Positions 1-8,519 are shown, counted from the stretch's first letter. The stretch is 64,000 nt of DNA from Aliiruegeria sabulilitoris (GCF_001558155.1 NZ_LOAS01000011.1:172630-236629); one strand, 5' to 3'. The notes: generated by a model from the letters alone, not told the origin. Translations and numbers: made by a program.

Positions 1-139
1 CGTTGCCGGAAACGACCAGCCGGCCAACGGCAGTCTCGCCCGGAAAGGAATTGTACAGCCGCGTGCTTTTCGCGGAAATCCCCCCACCCATGACCGGCAG
101 CAGGGTCAGGGCGAGTAATAGTGTTCTGGCAGCGCGCAT
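1..139 (-). CDS. N-terminal part of a secreted protein, cut by the window edge
   Basis: The minus-strand frame opens with ATG at 139 and runs off the left edge without a stop, giving 46 residues. The start reads MRAARTLLLALTLLPVMGGG: two arginines and then a hydrophobic stretch, as in a Sec signal peptide, with probable cleavage near residue 22. The mature part begins SAKSTRLYNSFPGETAVG and matches no family I recognise. I infer export to the periplasm or beyond. The gene is truncated by the window, so no function can be given. Confidence 0.55.
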   Translation of the reverse strand, partial: MRAARTLLLALTLLPVMGGGISAKSTRLYNSFPGETAVGRLVVSGN

Positions 140-505
140 TCGGCCTCCGATCGTCTTTGGAGCCAAAAGACCCGACCGCTGCGGCGACATTCAGGCGAAA
201 TAAGCACCTTTTGCGTCGCTTTCTGCGGCCTGGATTCGAAACGGGCCGCAACCCGGCTCCTGGCAGACATTTCGTAACCCGCTGAAAACAAATGGCAGTT
301 TCAGAATCAGCAAAGCTACCCCCGGGTCATGCTGACTCGGGGGGTGCTGTGAGTCCACGAAAACCTCCCCAGCAGCAGGCCAACCCGCCGCAATGGCGCC
401 TTCATTTCCGAACCGCCCGCGCACCCTCGGCGCTCATGATTCCAAGGCGATTCATCGCGGTCGCGATTAGGGCTTTCCGGGCAATCGGCTTCCGCCGCGC
501 AAAGT
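140..505. other. 366-bp gap with no supported gene
   Basis: The open frames here on both strands have biased, low-complexity compositions and no recognisable motif, and none has a good ribosome binding site. The gap lies upstream of the secreted-protein gene and downstream of the membrane-protein gene, both on the minus strand. It presumably carries the promoter of the first. I see no clear terminator hairpin. Confidence 0.4.
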
Positions 506-874
506 TCAGAAATGCTGTTTGGGTTCATCTGGCTTGCCGGCGGCCACGGCCAGCAAGCCGCCCGTGAGGCAGAAGCCGATCGGGAACATGGTGAATACGC
601 CGAAGCCGAAGGTGTAATACATCAACCCGCCCGCAATCAGCATCATCAGACCTCCCCAAAGCGCACGGCTCTTTGCCATCGCGCCCCCTGCAATTGCCAG
701 CAGCGGGGCAAGAAAGCTCGCAACACGGATCAGTTCGGCATTCTGAGGCCGGCCGAAGACCTCTCCGACTTCCTCGTAATTCCGAATGACCTCGGTATAG
801 CCGAAACCAAAGAACCCGATCACAAGGGCGATAAGCCCGCCAATCAATCCAAGCGTCAGCGCTGCGTTACGCAT
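506..874 (-). CDS. small integral membrane protein, function unknown
   Basis: The protein has 122 residues when started at the ATG at 874, which has an AGGGGTG Shine-Dalgarno-like stretch about nine bases upstream; a TTG at 889 is less likely. It has four hydrophobic segments (roughly residues 4-23, 46-63, 67-85 and 88-108), two short loops and a polar tail ending DEPKQHF, so it is a polytopic inner-membrane protein. The hydrophilic stretch between helices 1 and 2 contains YEEVGEVFGRP. I recognise no catalytic motif. It resembles small DUF-type membrane proteins seen singly in Rhodobacteraceae. It appears to be a single-gene unit next to tRNA-Leu. Confidence 0.7.
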   Translation of the reverse strand: MRNAALTLGLIGGLIALVIGFFGFGYTEVIRNYEEVGEVFGRPQNAELIRVASFLAPLLAIAGGAMAKSRALWGGLMMLIAGGLMYYTFGFGVFTMFPIGFCLTGGLLAVAAGKPDEPKQHF

Positions 875-1012
875 CCAATCACCCCTCAACGCCCGAAGCG
901 CCTGTTTCTATGCTCTGGGCTAGAGGTAAGTGTCCGCCCCGGTGCGTATCAAGGGGAGAAATGGGAAACAGTCAGAGCCAAATGTCAGCATCGTTTCGCC
1001 ACCGGCGAAAGG

Positions 1013-1097
1013 TGGTGCGGGCGGCGGGAGTCGAACCCGCACGGGCCACGCCCGAGCGATTTTAAGTCGCTTGTGTCTACCATTCCACCACGCCCGC
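1013..1097 (-). tRNA. tRNA-Leu (anticodon UAA)
   Basis: Read on the minus strand, the gene starts GCGGGCG and ends CGCCCGC, a seven-pair acceptor stem, followed by A73 and an encoded CCA. The anticodon loop reads ACTTAAAAT, giving anticodon UAA for leucine. A long variable arm makes this a type II tRNA, as expected for Leu. The T arm has the GGTTCGACTCC pattern. Confidence 0.96.
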
Positions 1098-1161
1098 AAC
1101 ATGCCCGGAATAGGCCCTGCGCGCGCGGGCGGCAAGAGGGGGACCGCCCTGAAGCCGGCTC

Positions 1162-1728
1162 TCAGAGCTCGGAGTCTGAAATCCGGCCTTCGAGGACCGG
1201 AACAAGGTCGCGTTCCTTGAGCCACGGGTTTAGCGAGAGCGCCGCCTTCAGATCCCGCAATGCCTCGACATCCCTGCCGAGCGCCATCAGCGCCATGGCC
1301 CGACCGGTCAACGCTCCCAGATGCTCGGGCGCGCGGGCAAGGGCGCGTTCCAGATCCTCCAATGCGGGTTCGTAATCCTGCCGGATGAAAGCCACGAAGG
1401 CGCGCTGGTTGTAACCTTCTGCATAGGTCGGGCAATAATCGACGAGCGCATCGAACGCCGCCATCGCGGCTTCGAGGTCGAAGACAGACCGCCGCTCGAT
1501 CCCGACATCGAGCAAGTCTTGCGAGTAAGCATCCGGCGCTTCGGCCCAGATCTCCCAAAGCTGGTTGGTCAGCAGCTGCGCGGAGCGGGCATCGGGCGCC
1601 TCCCGCACCTGCGCCATCAACTCGGCGTGGCGAGGATCGCTTTCAGATATCTCGGGACAGGCGAGGCCTGCCGTTGCACCGAAAGCGATCCAGAGGGTCG
1701 AAAGCCCCGTGAGTGTTGCACGTCTCAT
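1162..1728 (-). CDS. secreted tetratricopeptide-repeat (TPR) protein
   Basis: 188 residues. Residues 1-23 form a signal peptide ending in an Ala-Cys region (ATAGLAC); cleavage by signal peptidase I or II is possible, so it may be a lipoprotein. Residues about 88-160 hold two to three TPR units, recognisable by the W/Y-G-A-P spacing: the YAEGYNQRAFVAFIR region, then PALEDLERALARAPEHLGAL, then AMALMALGR. TPRs are protein-binding scaffolds, so a periplasmic adaptor role is inferred. The gene runs divergently from the rhomboid protease at 1823 with about 95 bp between them, so the two may share a control region. Confidence 0.8.
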   Translation of the reverse strand: MRRATLTGLSTLWIAFGATAGLACPEISESDPRHAELMAQVREAPDARSAQLLTNQLWEIWAEAPDAYSQDLLDVGIERRSVFDLEAAMAAFDALVDYCPTYAEGYNQRAFVAFIRQDYEPALEDLERALARAPEHLGALTGRAMALMALGRDVEALRDLKAALSLNPWLKERDLVPVLEGRISDSEL

Positions 1729-1822
1729 ACTGTAACGATGCGCGATCTTCCGCTTCGGTCAAATCACGGCTGCGTCAGAGTGTTTTGCTTGACCGCGCAG
1801 GGCGGCCCGCTAGCCTTCGCCC

Positions 1823-2581
1823 ATGTTCCCGATCCGCGATCATAACCCCTCGGGGCGGACGCCCTTTGTCACTTACCTGCTGATCGCGGCCAATATTCTG
1901 ATCTTCCTGTCTTATTGGGATCTCATGAACTATCCGCGGGATCTCATGATCTTCTACGATCACTACGCATTGATTCCGGCACGACCGAGCCTGGGCAGCT
2001 ATCTCACCTCGATGTTCCTGCATGGCGGGATCTGGCACCTGTTGGGCAACATGCTCTTCCTGTGGATCTTTGGCGACAATCTGGAAGACGAGATGGGGCA
2101 CGGCGGATTCGCGCTCTTCTACCTGGCCAGCGGCATCGCGGCCGGGCTCGTGCACGTCATGCTATCCCCCGGTTCCATGGTGCCCACCGTGGGTGCCTCC
2201 GGCGCGATTGCGGGCGTCATGGGCGGCTACCTGCTGCTGTTTCCCCGCGCCCGAGTCGACGTGCTGCTGATCATCATCATCCTGATCCGCGTGATCTCGG
2301 TTCCGGCCTGGGTGATGCTGCTGCTGTGGTTCGGCTTGCAGTTGCTGGGCGCTGCCGGCTCCGACCCCGATACGGGCGGGGTCGCCTACTGGGCCCATAC
2401 GGGCGGCTTCGTGGTCGGGGCCATTCTCGCGCTGCCAGTCTGGATACGGCGCGGCGGACAGGTTTTCTGGAAGAAAACGCAGGGTCTACCGCCGCATCCG
2501 GCAGCCCGTTACGGTCGCAGCGGGATCCCTCGGGTCCGACAGAACCGCAGCGATATCCCGCCGGTGCGCCGGCGCAGGTGA
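1823..2581 (+). CDS. rhomboid-family intramembrane serine protease
   Basis: 252 residues, polytopic. The conserved rhomboid landmarks are present: HGGIWHLLGNMLFLWIFGDN at about residues 68-86, the nucleophile motif GASG with Ser126, and the catalytic histidine in AHTGGF (His192). These give the Ser-His dyad that cleaves substrate transmembrane helices inside the lipid bilayer. The N-terminal Asn-Pro-Ser-Gly-Arg-Thr stretch and about six to seven helices fit the minimal bacterial rhomboid. The C-terminal 45 residues are basic and polar, so probably cytoplasmic. Substrates are unknown. The gene stands alone, divergent from the TPR gene. Confidence 0.92.
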   Translation: MFPIRDHNPSGRTPFVTYLLIAANILIFLSYWDLMNYPRDLMIFYDHYALIPARPSLGSYLTSMFLHGGIWHLLGNMLFLWIFGDNLEDEMGHGGFALFYLASGIAAGLVHVMLSPGSMVPTVGASGAIAGVMGGYLLLFPRARVDVLLIIIILIRVISVPAWVMLLLWFGLQLLGAAGSDPDTGGVAYWAHTGGFVVGAILALPVWIRRGGQVFWKKTQGLPPHPAARYGRSGIPRVRQNRSDIPPVRRRR

Positions 2582-2597
2582 TCCGCCGATTGGCGCA

Positions 2598-2807
2598 TCA
2601 TTCGAAAGATGTCTTGATTTCGTAATCCGTGGTCGTATCCGCAATGTCGGTCGCGACGATCACGACATTGGCACGCCACAAGTGAATCGAACCGAGCGCC
2701 ATGCTGACGACAGCTGCAGTGAGTACGACCCAATCCACCGTGACCGCTCCGCGGTCTTCGGATTGGAAACGGGCAAATAGCCGCCGGAGGAGAGCTTTCG
2801 GTTTCAT
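2598..2807 (-). CDS. short Flp/Tad pilin-like protein
   Basis: 69 residues with a basic N-terminus (MKPKALLRRLFARF), then a short acidic linker SEDRGAVTVDW running into a hydrophobic helix (residues about 22-45). The G-A-V-T-V-D-W arrangement resembles the prepilin-peptidase site and helix start of Flp pilins (family pattern G/A-A-T-A-I-E-Y). Here Asp replaces the usual Glu at position +5. If processed, the mature piece would be about 49 residues. No tad secretion genes are nearby, so this would be an orphan pilin or pseudopilin. It ends 17 bp from the convergent rhomboid gene. Confidence 0.6.
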   Translation of the reverse strand: MKPKALLRRLFARFQSEDRGAVTVDWVVLTAAVVSMALGSIHLWRANVVIVATDIADTTTDYEIKTSFE

Positions 2808-2848
2808 GTCACCACAGTATCGAGCAAATGTGGCGCAAAATCGACGGT

Positions 2849-3640
2849 TCAGCGGCTTCGAATTGTCTGTGCGAACTTGTTGAACACGCCGCCATTGCCA
2901 GCGATCAGCATCTGGTCGGCGAAAATCTCGCGCCCTTCATAGAGCGGCTCGACGAACCCGCCGGCCTCGCGAACGATGACCAGACCCGCTGCGACGTCAT
3001 GCGTTTTGGCTTCCCGCTCCCAGTAACCGTCATAGCGGCCGGCGGCGACATAGGCGAGGTCGAGCGCGGCAGATCCCCAGCGGCGGACGCCGGCGCATTG
3101 CGGCATCAGGCGGGCAAGATCCTGCATCATGGCCGGCAGGGTACGCATACTGCCCCAGGGGATACCGGTCGCGAAAACCGACTCGATCATCCGGGTACGG
3201 CCGGAAACGCGGATCCGTTGATCGTTATTGAGCCAGGCGCCCGCGCCCTTCTCGGCATAGAACATCTCGTCCTTGGCCGCGTCGAAGACGACGCCGGCCA
3301 CAACCTCGCCCTTGTGCTCCAGCGCAATGGAGACCGCCCAGTGCGGCAAGCCGTGCAGGAAGTTGGTCGTGCCGTCCAGCGGGTCCACGATCCAGCGGCG
3401 TGTCGGATCCTTGCCCGCCACTTCTCCGGTTTCCTCGCCGAACCAGCCATAGCTGGGGCGCGCGGCCATCAGCTCCTCGTGGATGATCTCCTCGGCACGC
3501 AGGTCGGCCTTGGTGACGAAATCTCCCGGCCCCTTGGTGCCGACCTGGAGATTCTCCACTTCGCGGAAATCCTTGACCAGCGAGCGCCCCGCCATGCGGG
3601 CTGCCTTGATCATGACGTTAAGATTTGCGCTGCCCTGCAT
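2849..3640 (-). CDS. inositol monophosphatase family protein (SuhB-like)
   Basis: 263 residues from the ATG at 3640, which aligns with the family N-terminus MQGSANLNVMIKAAR; an upstream in-frame extension is not protein-like. Metal-binding signatures of the Mg-dependent phosphatase superfamily are clear: GEE at 68-70, WIVDPLDGTTNF at 83-94, and a late HDVAAGLVIVREAGG block. It should hydrolyse inositol-1-phosphate or a related sugar phosphate; SuhB homologues also take part in rRNA antitermination in enterics, which may not hold here. It is followed on the same strand by nothing obviously linked; metR lies 119 bp upstream. Confidence 0.9.
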   Translation of the reverse strand: MQGSANLNVMIKAARMAGRSLVKDFREVENLQVGTKGPGDFVTKADLRAEEIIHEELMAARPSYGWFGEETGEVAGKDPTRRWIVDPLDGTTNFLHGLPHWAVSIALEHKGEVVAGVVFDAAKDEMFYAEKGAGAWLNNDQRIRVSGRTRMIESVFATGIPWGSMRTLPAMMQDLARLMPQCAGVRRWGSAALDLAYVAAGRYDGYWEREAKTHDVAAGLVIVREAGGFVEPLYEGREIFADQMLIAGNGGVFNKFAQTIRSR

Positions 3641-3758
3641 CGGTCCGGCTCCTGATGATTCAAGCCGGTCGTATACTGGCCCGAAACGCAGAAGGGAAGC
3701 CACGTCGCACCCGCCGGAAAACCGGCCGGCCGGATGTCGCCCCCGACCGCTTTCCCGC

Positions 3759-4682
3759 TCAGCCGGACGGCTGATCCTGTGCCCGTTGCAGCCGCGTCGG
3801 AATCGTGCGCGCCAGACGCAGGAAATGCGCCATGAACGGCTTCTCGATATCCTCCGATCGGCTGGCAGCATAAAGCCGGCGCGACAGGCCCGTTTCGGTC
3901 AGCGGACGGGTAACATAGTCGGAATTGTAGCGCACCTCGCGCACGACCCAGTCGGGCAACACCGCGACACCACGGTTGGACGCGACCAGAAGGAGGATAA
4001 CGGCCGTCAACTCCACCTGCCGCACCCCGCGCGGCTCGACCCGGGCCGGCATCAGCAACTGGCTGAACACGTCGAGCTTTGAGCGCTCCACCGGGTAGGT
4101 GATAAGCGTTTCGCTGCGGAAATCCTCGGCGTCAATGAAAGGGCGATCGGCCAGGGGATGCCGGGAGGAGGCCACGAAAACCGGCGAGTAGTCGAAGAGC
4201 GGGTTGAAGGTGACGCCTTCCAGTTTCTCGGGATCCGACGAGATGACCACATCCACCTCTTCCTTCCAAAGCGCGGGCAACGCGTCGAAGGCGAGGCCCG
4301 GGCGAATATCGACATCGACATCCGGCCAGGCCTTGCGGAACTCCTCCAGCACCGGGAAGAGCCACTCGAAACATGCATGACACTCGATGGCAATATGAAG
4401 CCGACCGGATTTACCCGTCCGTAACCCGTCGAACTCCTCCTCCAGCGCCGCCATCTCGGGCAGGACCCTTTCGGCGGTCCGCAACATGCGCAGCCCCGCC
4501 GCCGAGAGCTTGAGCGGCTTGGAGCGGCGCACGAACAGCTCCATACCTGCTTGATCTTCCAGCCCTTTTACCTGATGACTGAGCGCCGACTGCGTGATGT
4601 TGAGCATATCGGCCGCCCGCGCCAGCCCGCCTGCCTCGTGGATGGCCTTGATCGTGCGCAGGTGGCGGAGTTCTACATGCAT
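3759..4682 (-). CDS. metR: LysR-family transcriptional regulator, probably MetR
   Basis: 307 residues. The N-terminal winged helix-turn-helix (about residues 1-60, with ITQSALSHQVKGLEDQAG) is typical LysR, followed by a two-lobe effector domain. The HLRTIKAIHEAGGLARAAD start and the effector-domain block RLHIAIECHACFEWL are characteristic of MetR, whose co-inducer in enterics is homocysteine. It is divergent from metF across 93 bp, the usual arrangement for a LysR regulator and its target, so control of methionine and methyl-folate genes is inferred. Start chosen at MHVELRHL, the family start. Confidence 0.88.
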   Translation of the reverse strand: MHVELRHLRTIKAIHEAGGLARAADMLNITQSALSHQVKGLEDQAGMELFVRRSKPLKLSAAGLRMLRTAERVLPEMAALEEEFDGLRTGKSGRLHIAIECHACFEWLFPVLEEFRKAWPDVDVDIRPGLAFDALPALWKEEVDVVISSDPEKLEGVTFNPLFDYSPVFVASSRHPLADRPFIDAEDFRSETLITYPVERSKLDVFSQLLMPARVEPRGVRQVELTAVILLLVASNRGVAVLPDWVVREVRYNSDYVTRPLTETGLSRRLYAASRSEDIEKPFMAHFLRLARTIPTRLQRAQDQPSG

Positions 4683-4775
4683 GTCTGACTCATGATCTTA
4701 GTGAAAATTATGAAATTGCCTCACGACGCGGAATATGCGAGGTCGGATACCGACACAAGAGGATGAAAAACCGCC
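4683..4775. promoter_or_regulatory. metR-metF divergent control region
   Basis: This 93-bp spacer separates divergent metR and metF. It is the most AT-rich stretch nearby and contains GTGA and TCAC half-sites separated by 16 bases (from about 4701), plus the repeated ATGA/AATT core between them. LysR proteins bind dyads of this type. The exact MetR site is inferred, not shown. No SAM riboswitch structure is apparent in the metF leader. Confidence 0.45.
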
Positions 4776-5642
4776 ATGCCCGCCCCGCACGTCTCTTTCG
4801 AATTCTTTCCGCCCCGCTCGGTCGAAGCTTCCTTCCGGCTGCACGAGACCGTGAAAGCGCTTGCCCCGCTCAAGCCGGAATTCGTCTCGGTGACCTATGG
4901 CGCCGGCGGCACCACGCGCCGGCTGACCCATGAAGCGGTCTCCGCGATCCATCGTACGACCGATCTTCGGGTGGCCGCGCACCTGACCTGTGTCGATGCA
5001 ACCCGGGACGAGACGCTGGAAATCGCCAGGACCTATGCCGCCGAAGGCGTAACCGACATCGTTGCGCTTCGTGGCGACCCGCCGAAGGGGGCGAGCCGTT
5101 TCGAGCCGCATCCGGAGGGCTTTACCGATACGTGCGAGCTGATCTCGGCGCTGCGCGACAGCGGAGATTTCACCATTCGCGTCGGCGCGTACCCGGACCG
5201 CCACCCTGAAGCGACCAGCGATCTGGCCGATGTCGAGTGGCTCAAGCGCAAGATCGACGCCGGTGCGCATGAAGCGATCACCCAGTTCTTCTTCGAAGCG
5301 GAGACCTTCTTCCGCTTCCGCGATGCCTGCGAGAAGGCCGGTATCGACGCGCCCATCCTGCCGGGCATCCTGCCGATCGAGCACTGGGGCAACACCAAGC
5401 GTTTTGCCCAGCGTTGCGGAGCCAAGGTTCCGGACTGGCTCGACGAGGCATTTGCGCTTGCCGAGCGCGACGGACGCGAGGAGCTGCTAGCCATTGCCGT
5501 CGCCACGGAGCTGTGCTCCGAACTGGTCGAGGGCGGCGCGGGTCACCTGCATTTCTACACGCTCAACAAGCCGCACCTGACGCATGACATCTGCCATGCG
5601 CTAGGCGTTGTGCAGCATGCGAGCTTGCAGGATGTAGCCTGA
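4776..5642 (+). CDS. metF: 5,10-methylenetetrahydrofolate reductase
   Basis: 288 residues, full length for bacterial MetF. It reduces methylene-THF to 5-methyl-THF using FAD and NAD(P)H, supplying the methyl group for methionine synthesis. Family landmarks are the N-terminal VSFEFFPPRS, the VTYGAGGTTR block, ALRGDPP, and the C-terminal YTLNKP. The fold is a TIM barrel in the cytosol. The divergent metR next door supports control by homocysteine or methionine status. An inverted repeat with a T-run follows the stop. Confidence 0.95.
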   Translation: MPAPHVSFEFFPPRSVEASFRLHETVKALAPLKPEFVSVTYGAGGTTRRLTHEAVSAIHRTTDLRVAAHLTCVDATRDETLEIARTYAAEGVTDIVALRGDPPKGASRFEPHPEGFTDTCELISALRDSGDFTIRVGAYPDRHPEATSDLADVEWLKRKIDAGAHEAITQFFFEAETFFRFRDACEKAGIDAPILPGILPIEHWGNTKRFAQRCGAKVPDWLDEAFALAERDGREELLAIAVATELCSELVEGGAGHLHFYTLNKPHLTHDICHALGVVQHASLQDVA

Positions 5643-5663
5643 TCGCACTCCGGCGACTGCCGT

Positions 5664-5726
5664 AAACGACAAGAATTCCACGGGCATGGCATCCTCGATT
5701 TGGCTGCCGTGCCTTTTTTGTCGTTT
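5664..5726 (+). terminator. possible metF terminator
   Basis: AAACGACA at 5664-5671 pairs with TGTCGTTT at 5719-5726. The interior holds a second pairing of CACGG with CCGTG, and a run of six T lies in the distal arm. This gives a long imperfect hairpin just after metF. The T-run is inside rather than after the stem, so Rho-independent function is uncertain. Confidence 0.4.
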
Positions 5727-5788
5727 CAAGACTTCAGTTTATGACCGCATCGGGCATTACCCAACGTCATTAAGGAAATCCTAATCGA

Positions 5789-5803
5789 GAACTGTAACAG
5801 TTC
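5789..5803. promoter_or_regulatory. short palindrome upstream of a small helical protein gene
   Basis: GAACTG-TAA-CAGTTC is a perfect six-base inverted repeat with a three-base centre, 25 bp before the ATG at 5828. It could be an operator or a hairpin in the 5' leader. No regulator gene is adjacent. Confidence 0.35.
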
Positions 5804-5827
5804 CGAAAGAGCAGTTCAGAGGCAAGT

Positions 5828-6133
5828 ATGATTGGTTACCAATACCTTCTGCAATCTGGCCACAACTGGCAGAAGGCAGCAGTCGAAGAACAGGAAATGT
5901 GGTTCGCCGCGTCCGAAGTGATCTGGCTGCGGAGCTGGCAGATGATGACCGGGACGATGTCCACCGAAGAGGCCACCAAGATGGTGCTGGAAAAGCCGGT
6001 CGCCTTCGTTCAGGCGGCGCAGGATGCCGGCGTCTCCGCGATCAACGGCAATGATCCCGGCGCCATTACCCGTGCTGCCGTTGCGCCCCTGCGAAAGGAA
6101 GCGCGCGACAACGCGCGGCGTCTGCGCAGCTGA
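5828..6133 (+). CDS. small helical protein, phasin-like, function unknown
   Basis: 101 residues, predicted almost wholly helical and rich in Ala, Gln and Trp, with no signal peptide and no Cys. It starts MIGYQYLLQSGHNWQKAAVE and has a basic C-terminus (RKEARDNARRLRS). Size and composition recall phasins, which coat polyhydroxyalkanoate granules, and small proteins loosely labelled antifreeze in roseobacters. I cannot choose between these, and no polymer-synthesis gene lies nearby. It appears to be transcribed alone. Confidence 0.65.
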   Translation: MIGYQYLLQSGHNWQKAAVEEQEMWFAASEVIWLRSWQMMTGTMSTEEATKMVLEKPVAFVQAAQDAGVSAINGNDPGAITRAAVAPLRKEARDNARRLRS

Positions 6134-6158
6134 TCACGACATGCCGCGACCGTAGCTT

Positions 6159-7220
6159 TCAGCCCGCCGTTGCAGCCCGCACAAGATCCTCCTGACGGTC
6201 GATCGCCGGGTGGAACGTCTCGGACGGGTCACTGCCGATACGGCGCCTTGCCCGCAACAGGAACAGCTTTCCCAACCCGCGAAACGTTCCGACCGACGGC
6301 GCCTCGGCATCGCACGGGAAGCGTAGCCGCCACCCGTTAGGCAAGGACAGACCCGCGGTTTCTGCCATTTCCAGCATCCAGACCAACGACAGGTTCGCCA
6401 GCGGGCGCGCGGCCTCGAAACCGCCCAGTTGCCCGCCGATATCGCCGTGACAACCTGGGAACCAACGCTGCTCCACCGTCCCGACGGATCCCGGCGGGGT
6501 CTCCCACAACTCCGGGGTGAAGGCGAGGCGGGTCTCGTCATGGGCCAGCGCGTGGTAGCCATGGCGGATATGGGGTCCGATGGCGTGGTTGTGAAAGGCA
6601 TGGGCCGGCTCGGTCAGCCGCCACAGGAGCGGCAGGCGCAGCCCAAGCGCCTTGACCGTGTCCCAGACGCCGACCATCTCGATGAGCGTATTCGCGTGGC
6701 ACAGGTTGCGGCCAAACCTCGTCGCGGCCTCGCTCGTCGGCGCGCATTGGTAGTGGCGATAGGCCAGACGGACATTCCGTTCGGTTACAAACTCCGCCTT
6801 GAGCAGGCCGATCCGGTCGATCACGCCGGCCAGCGAGCGCACGGCGAAAGCCCCGCGCGAATAGCCGAACAGGTAGATCTTGTCGCCGGGCCGGTAGCGC
6901 GCAGCGATGAACCCGTAGGCGCGGCGGATTTTCCGGTTCATCCCACGGCCCACCACGACATCGCCTGTGCTTGCCCAGTCGCGCCACTGGATGCCGGCTT
7001 CGTAGAAGAGCGACAGTTGCGGGTTGGGGCGGCGTTCGGCCAGCAACCGATAGGTCAGCCCGGCATTCGTCTCGCATCCCGGCTCCAGCGAGGACATGGT
7101 TCCGTCCAGGATCACCACATGGACCACCGGCCCGCGCCGGTGCGACGTCATCCCCGAATGGCGGTGACGATTCCGGCGGCGCAGGCGCTTCCACGCGGCA
7201 AACTGACGGTTCAGCCGCAT
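6159..7220 (-). CDS. DUF2235 alpha/beta-hydrolase-like protein
   Basis: 353 residues. The HVVILDGTMSSLE block (about 34-46) and the nucleophile elbow LFGYSRGAFAVRSLAG (about 117-132, GxSxG) define DUF2235, the family that includes type VI secretion phospholipase effectors (Tle1 type) and many uncharacterised cytosolic hydrolases. A later H-A-x-H-D-E-T-R block and RWFPGCHGDIGG supply the Asp/His needed for a triad. No type VI genes or VgrG/PAAR modules are in the window, so an effector role is not supported. The first 22 residues are very basic. It lies between unrelated genes on the same strand. Confidence 0.8.
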   Translation of the reverse strand: MRLNRQFAAWKRLRRRNRHRHSGMTSHRRGPVVHVVILDGTMSSLEPGCETNAGLTYRLLAERRPNPQLSLFYEAGIQWRDWASTGDVVVGRGMNRKIRRAYGFIAARYRPGDKIYLFGYSRGAFAVRSLAGVIDRIGLLKAEFVTERNVRLAYRHYQCAPTSEAATRFGRNLCHANTLIEMVGVWDTVKALGLRLPLLWRLTEPAHAFHNHAIGPHIRHGYHALAHDETRLAFTPELWETPPGSVGTVEQRWFPGCHGDIGGQLGGFEAARPLANLSLVWMLEMAETAGLSLPNGWRLRFPCDAEAPSVGTFRGLGKLFLLRARRRIGSDPSETFHPAIDRQEDLVRAATAG

Positions 7221-7364
7221 GGTGCCGTGGCTCCCAAACCTGCCGACTTTCGCAAAATCCGCATGAGTGCTCGCTCCCCCGTTTTTGAAGGGTTCAGATA
7301 CCAGATGTGGGGACTGCCGAACGTCTTCGCCAGATGCAGCCGCCCCGGAACGCGAACCCGTGCA

Positions 7365-8519
7365 TTATCGTGAGACATCATTCCCAAGTGACTGAACCGT
7401 TGCCAATTCGAGGTGACCGAAACCATTGAACCGTGTGACCGTCGCCGTCGAATAGGCGCCCATGCCGTGGAAAAGCAGCACATCGCCCTCCGATACGGTC
7501 TCGGGCAGGTTCAATTGCCCCGGCAGCCGGTCGAGGCTGTCACAGGTCGGGCCGAAGACGGTCCGCGCGCGCATGGGGGCGCGCCGCTTGTTTCCATGAC
7601 TGTCATAAAGCTCGTAGCGATCGGTTGTGCCGATCTGCGGGAACTCCATCAGCCCGCCATAAACGCCGTCGTCGAGAAAGACGTCGGAAGCATCGCGCAC
7701 CGCGCGCACGCGGGCGGCGAGCGACTGGCTCTCGGCGACCATGCCGCGTCCGGGCTCGCAAAGCAGATCCGGCCGGTTCGGCCCGAAAGCGGTACGAGCC
7801 GCCTGTCCGATCCGCTCGAAGATCCCTTCGAGATCCGGCGGCGCCTGCGTCAGACGATGCGCCGGAAAGCCACCGCCCACATTGAGCCGAGCGATCCGCA
7901 CATCGGCGGTTTTCGAGATCACCGCCGCCTCGCGGATATAGCTCTCCCATGCGGCCGCCTGGATACATTGTGTGCCTGGGTGGAAGGTCATGGAGGGCAC
8001 GAGACCGGCGGAGGCAACGGCGCGGAGCAACTCTGCGGCCTGTTCCGCCGTGGCGCCGAACTTGCTGCCGAAATCATAGGCGGCACCGGGAACCGGGAGC
8101 TTGAAACGAACCGAAACTTCGCTGCCGACGGGCAAACAGGCTGCGAGCTTTGCCAGCTCCGACTGGCTGTCCACGCTGAAGGAACGCACGCCCAGCGCAA
8201 CGGCGTGCGCGATCTCTGCCTGCCCGCGCACCGGGTTGTTGAAATGCAGCACCGCCTCCGGAACCACGCGGCGCAACAGCTCGATTTCCTCGACAGAGGC
8301 CACGTCGAAGGCCGCGATCCCCGCCGCGCTAAGGTTCTGGAGCACCGCGGTTTCCGGGTTCGCCTTCACCGCGTAGCTTACCAGCCCGGGAAAGCCCGCG
8401 CGAAACCGCGCGGCCGTCCGCTGCAGGATCGCGGGCGCAAAAAACAGCACCGGCCCACCGCTCGGGTGGGCCGCGATATAGTCACCCGGGTTCTTCCAGA
8501 TCGTCTTGTTCAGCCCCAT
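7365..8519 (-). CDS. fold type III PLP-dependent ornithine/lysine decarboxylase
   Basis: 384 residues from the ATG at 8519, which has GGTGGAG about nine bases upstream; an in-frame extension to 8624 overlaps the control region and looks non-coding. PLP lysine is K52 in YAVKAN; the phosphate-binding GGG is at 215-217, EPGRG at 255-259, and the catalytic Cys in CDSLD at 326-330. These place it among eukaryotic-type ornithine decarboxylases rather than diaminopimelate decarboxylases. The product would be putrescine or cadaverine. It is divergent from an Lrp-type regulator, with a perfect operator-like palindrome between. Confidence 0.9.
   Translation of the reverse strand: MGLNKTIWKNPGDYIAAHPSGGPVLFFAPAILQRTAARFRAGFPGLVSYAVKANPETAVLQNLSAAGIAAFDVASVEEIELLRRVVPEAVLHFNNPVRGQAEIAHAVALGVRSFSVDSQSELAKLAACLPVGSEVSVRFKLPVPGAAYDFGSKFGATAEQAAELLRAVASAGLVPSMTFHPGTQCIQAAAWESYIREAAVISKTADVRIARLNVGGGFPAHRLTQAPPDLEGIFERIGQAARTAFGPNRPDLLCEPGRGMVAESQSLAARVRAVRDASDVFLDDGVYGGLMEFPQIGTTDRYELYDSHGNKRRAPMRARTVFGPTCDSLDRLPGQLNLPETVSEGDVLLFHGMGAYSTATVTRFNGFGHLELATVQSLGNDVSR

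Noticed and set aside
512-1375. Long plus-strand open frame opposite the membrane-protein and tRNA-Leu genes.
   Set aside because: It crosses a tRNA gene and antisense of two genes, and its product is Arg/Pro/Gln-rich with no motif. It is a GC-bias shadow.
4683-4775. SAM riboswitch in the metF leader.
   Set aside because: The leader is short and lacks the conserved helix and pseudoknot elements I can recall for SAM-I or SAM-II; divergent metR explains control.
6159-7220. Type VI secretion effector role for the DUF2235 protein.
   Set aside because: The family includes such effectors, but no VgrG, PAAR, immunity or other type VI gene is present nearby, so the claim has no support here.
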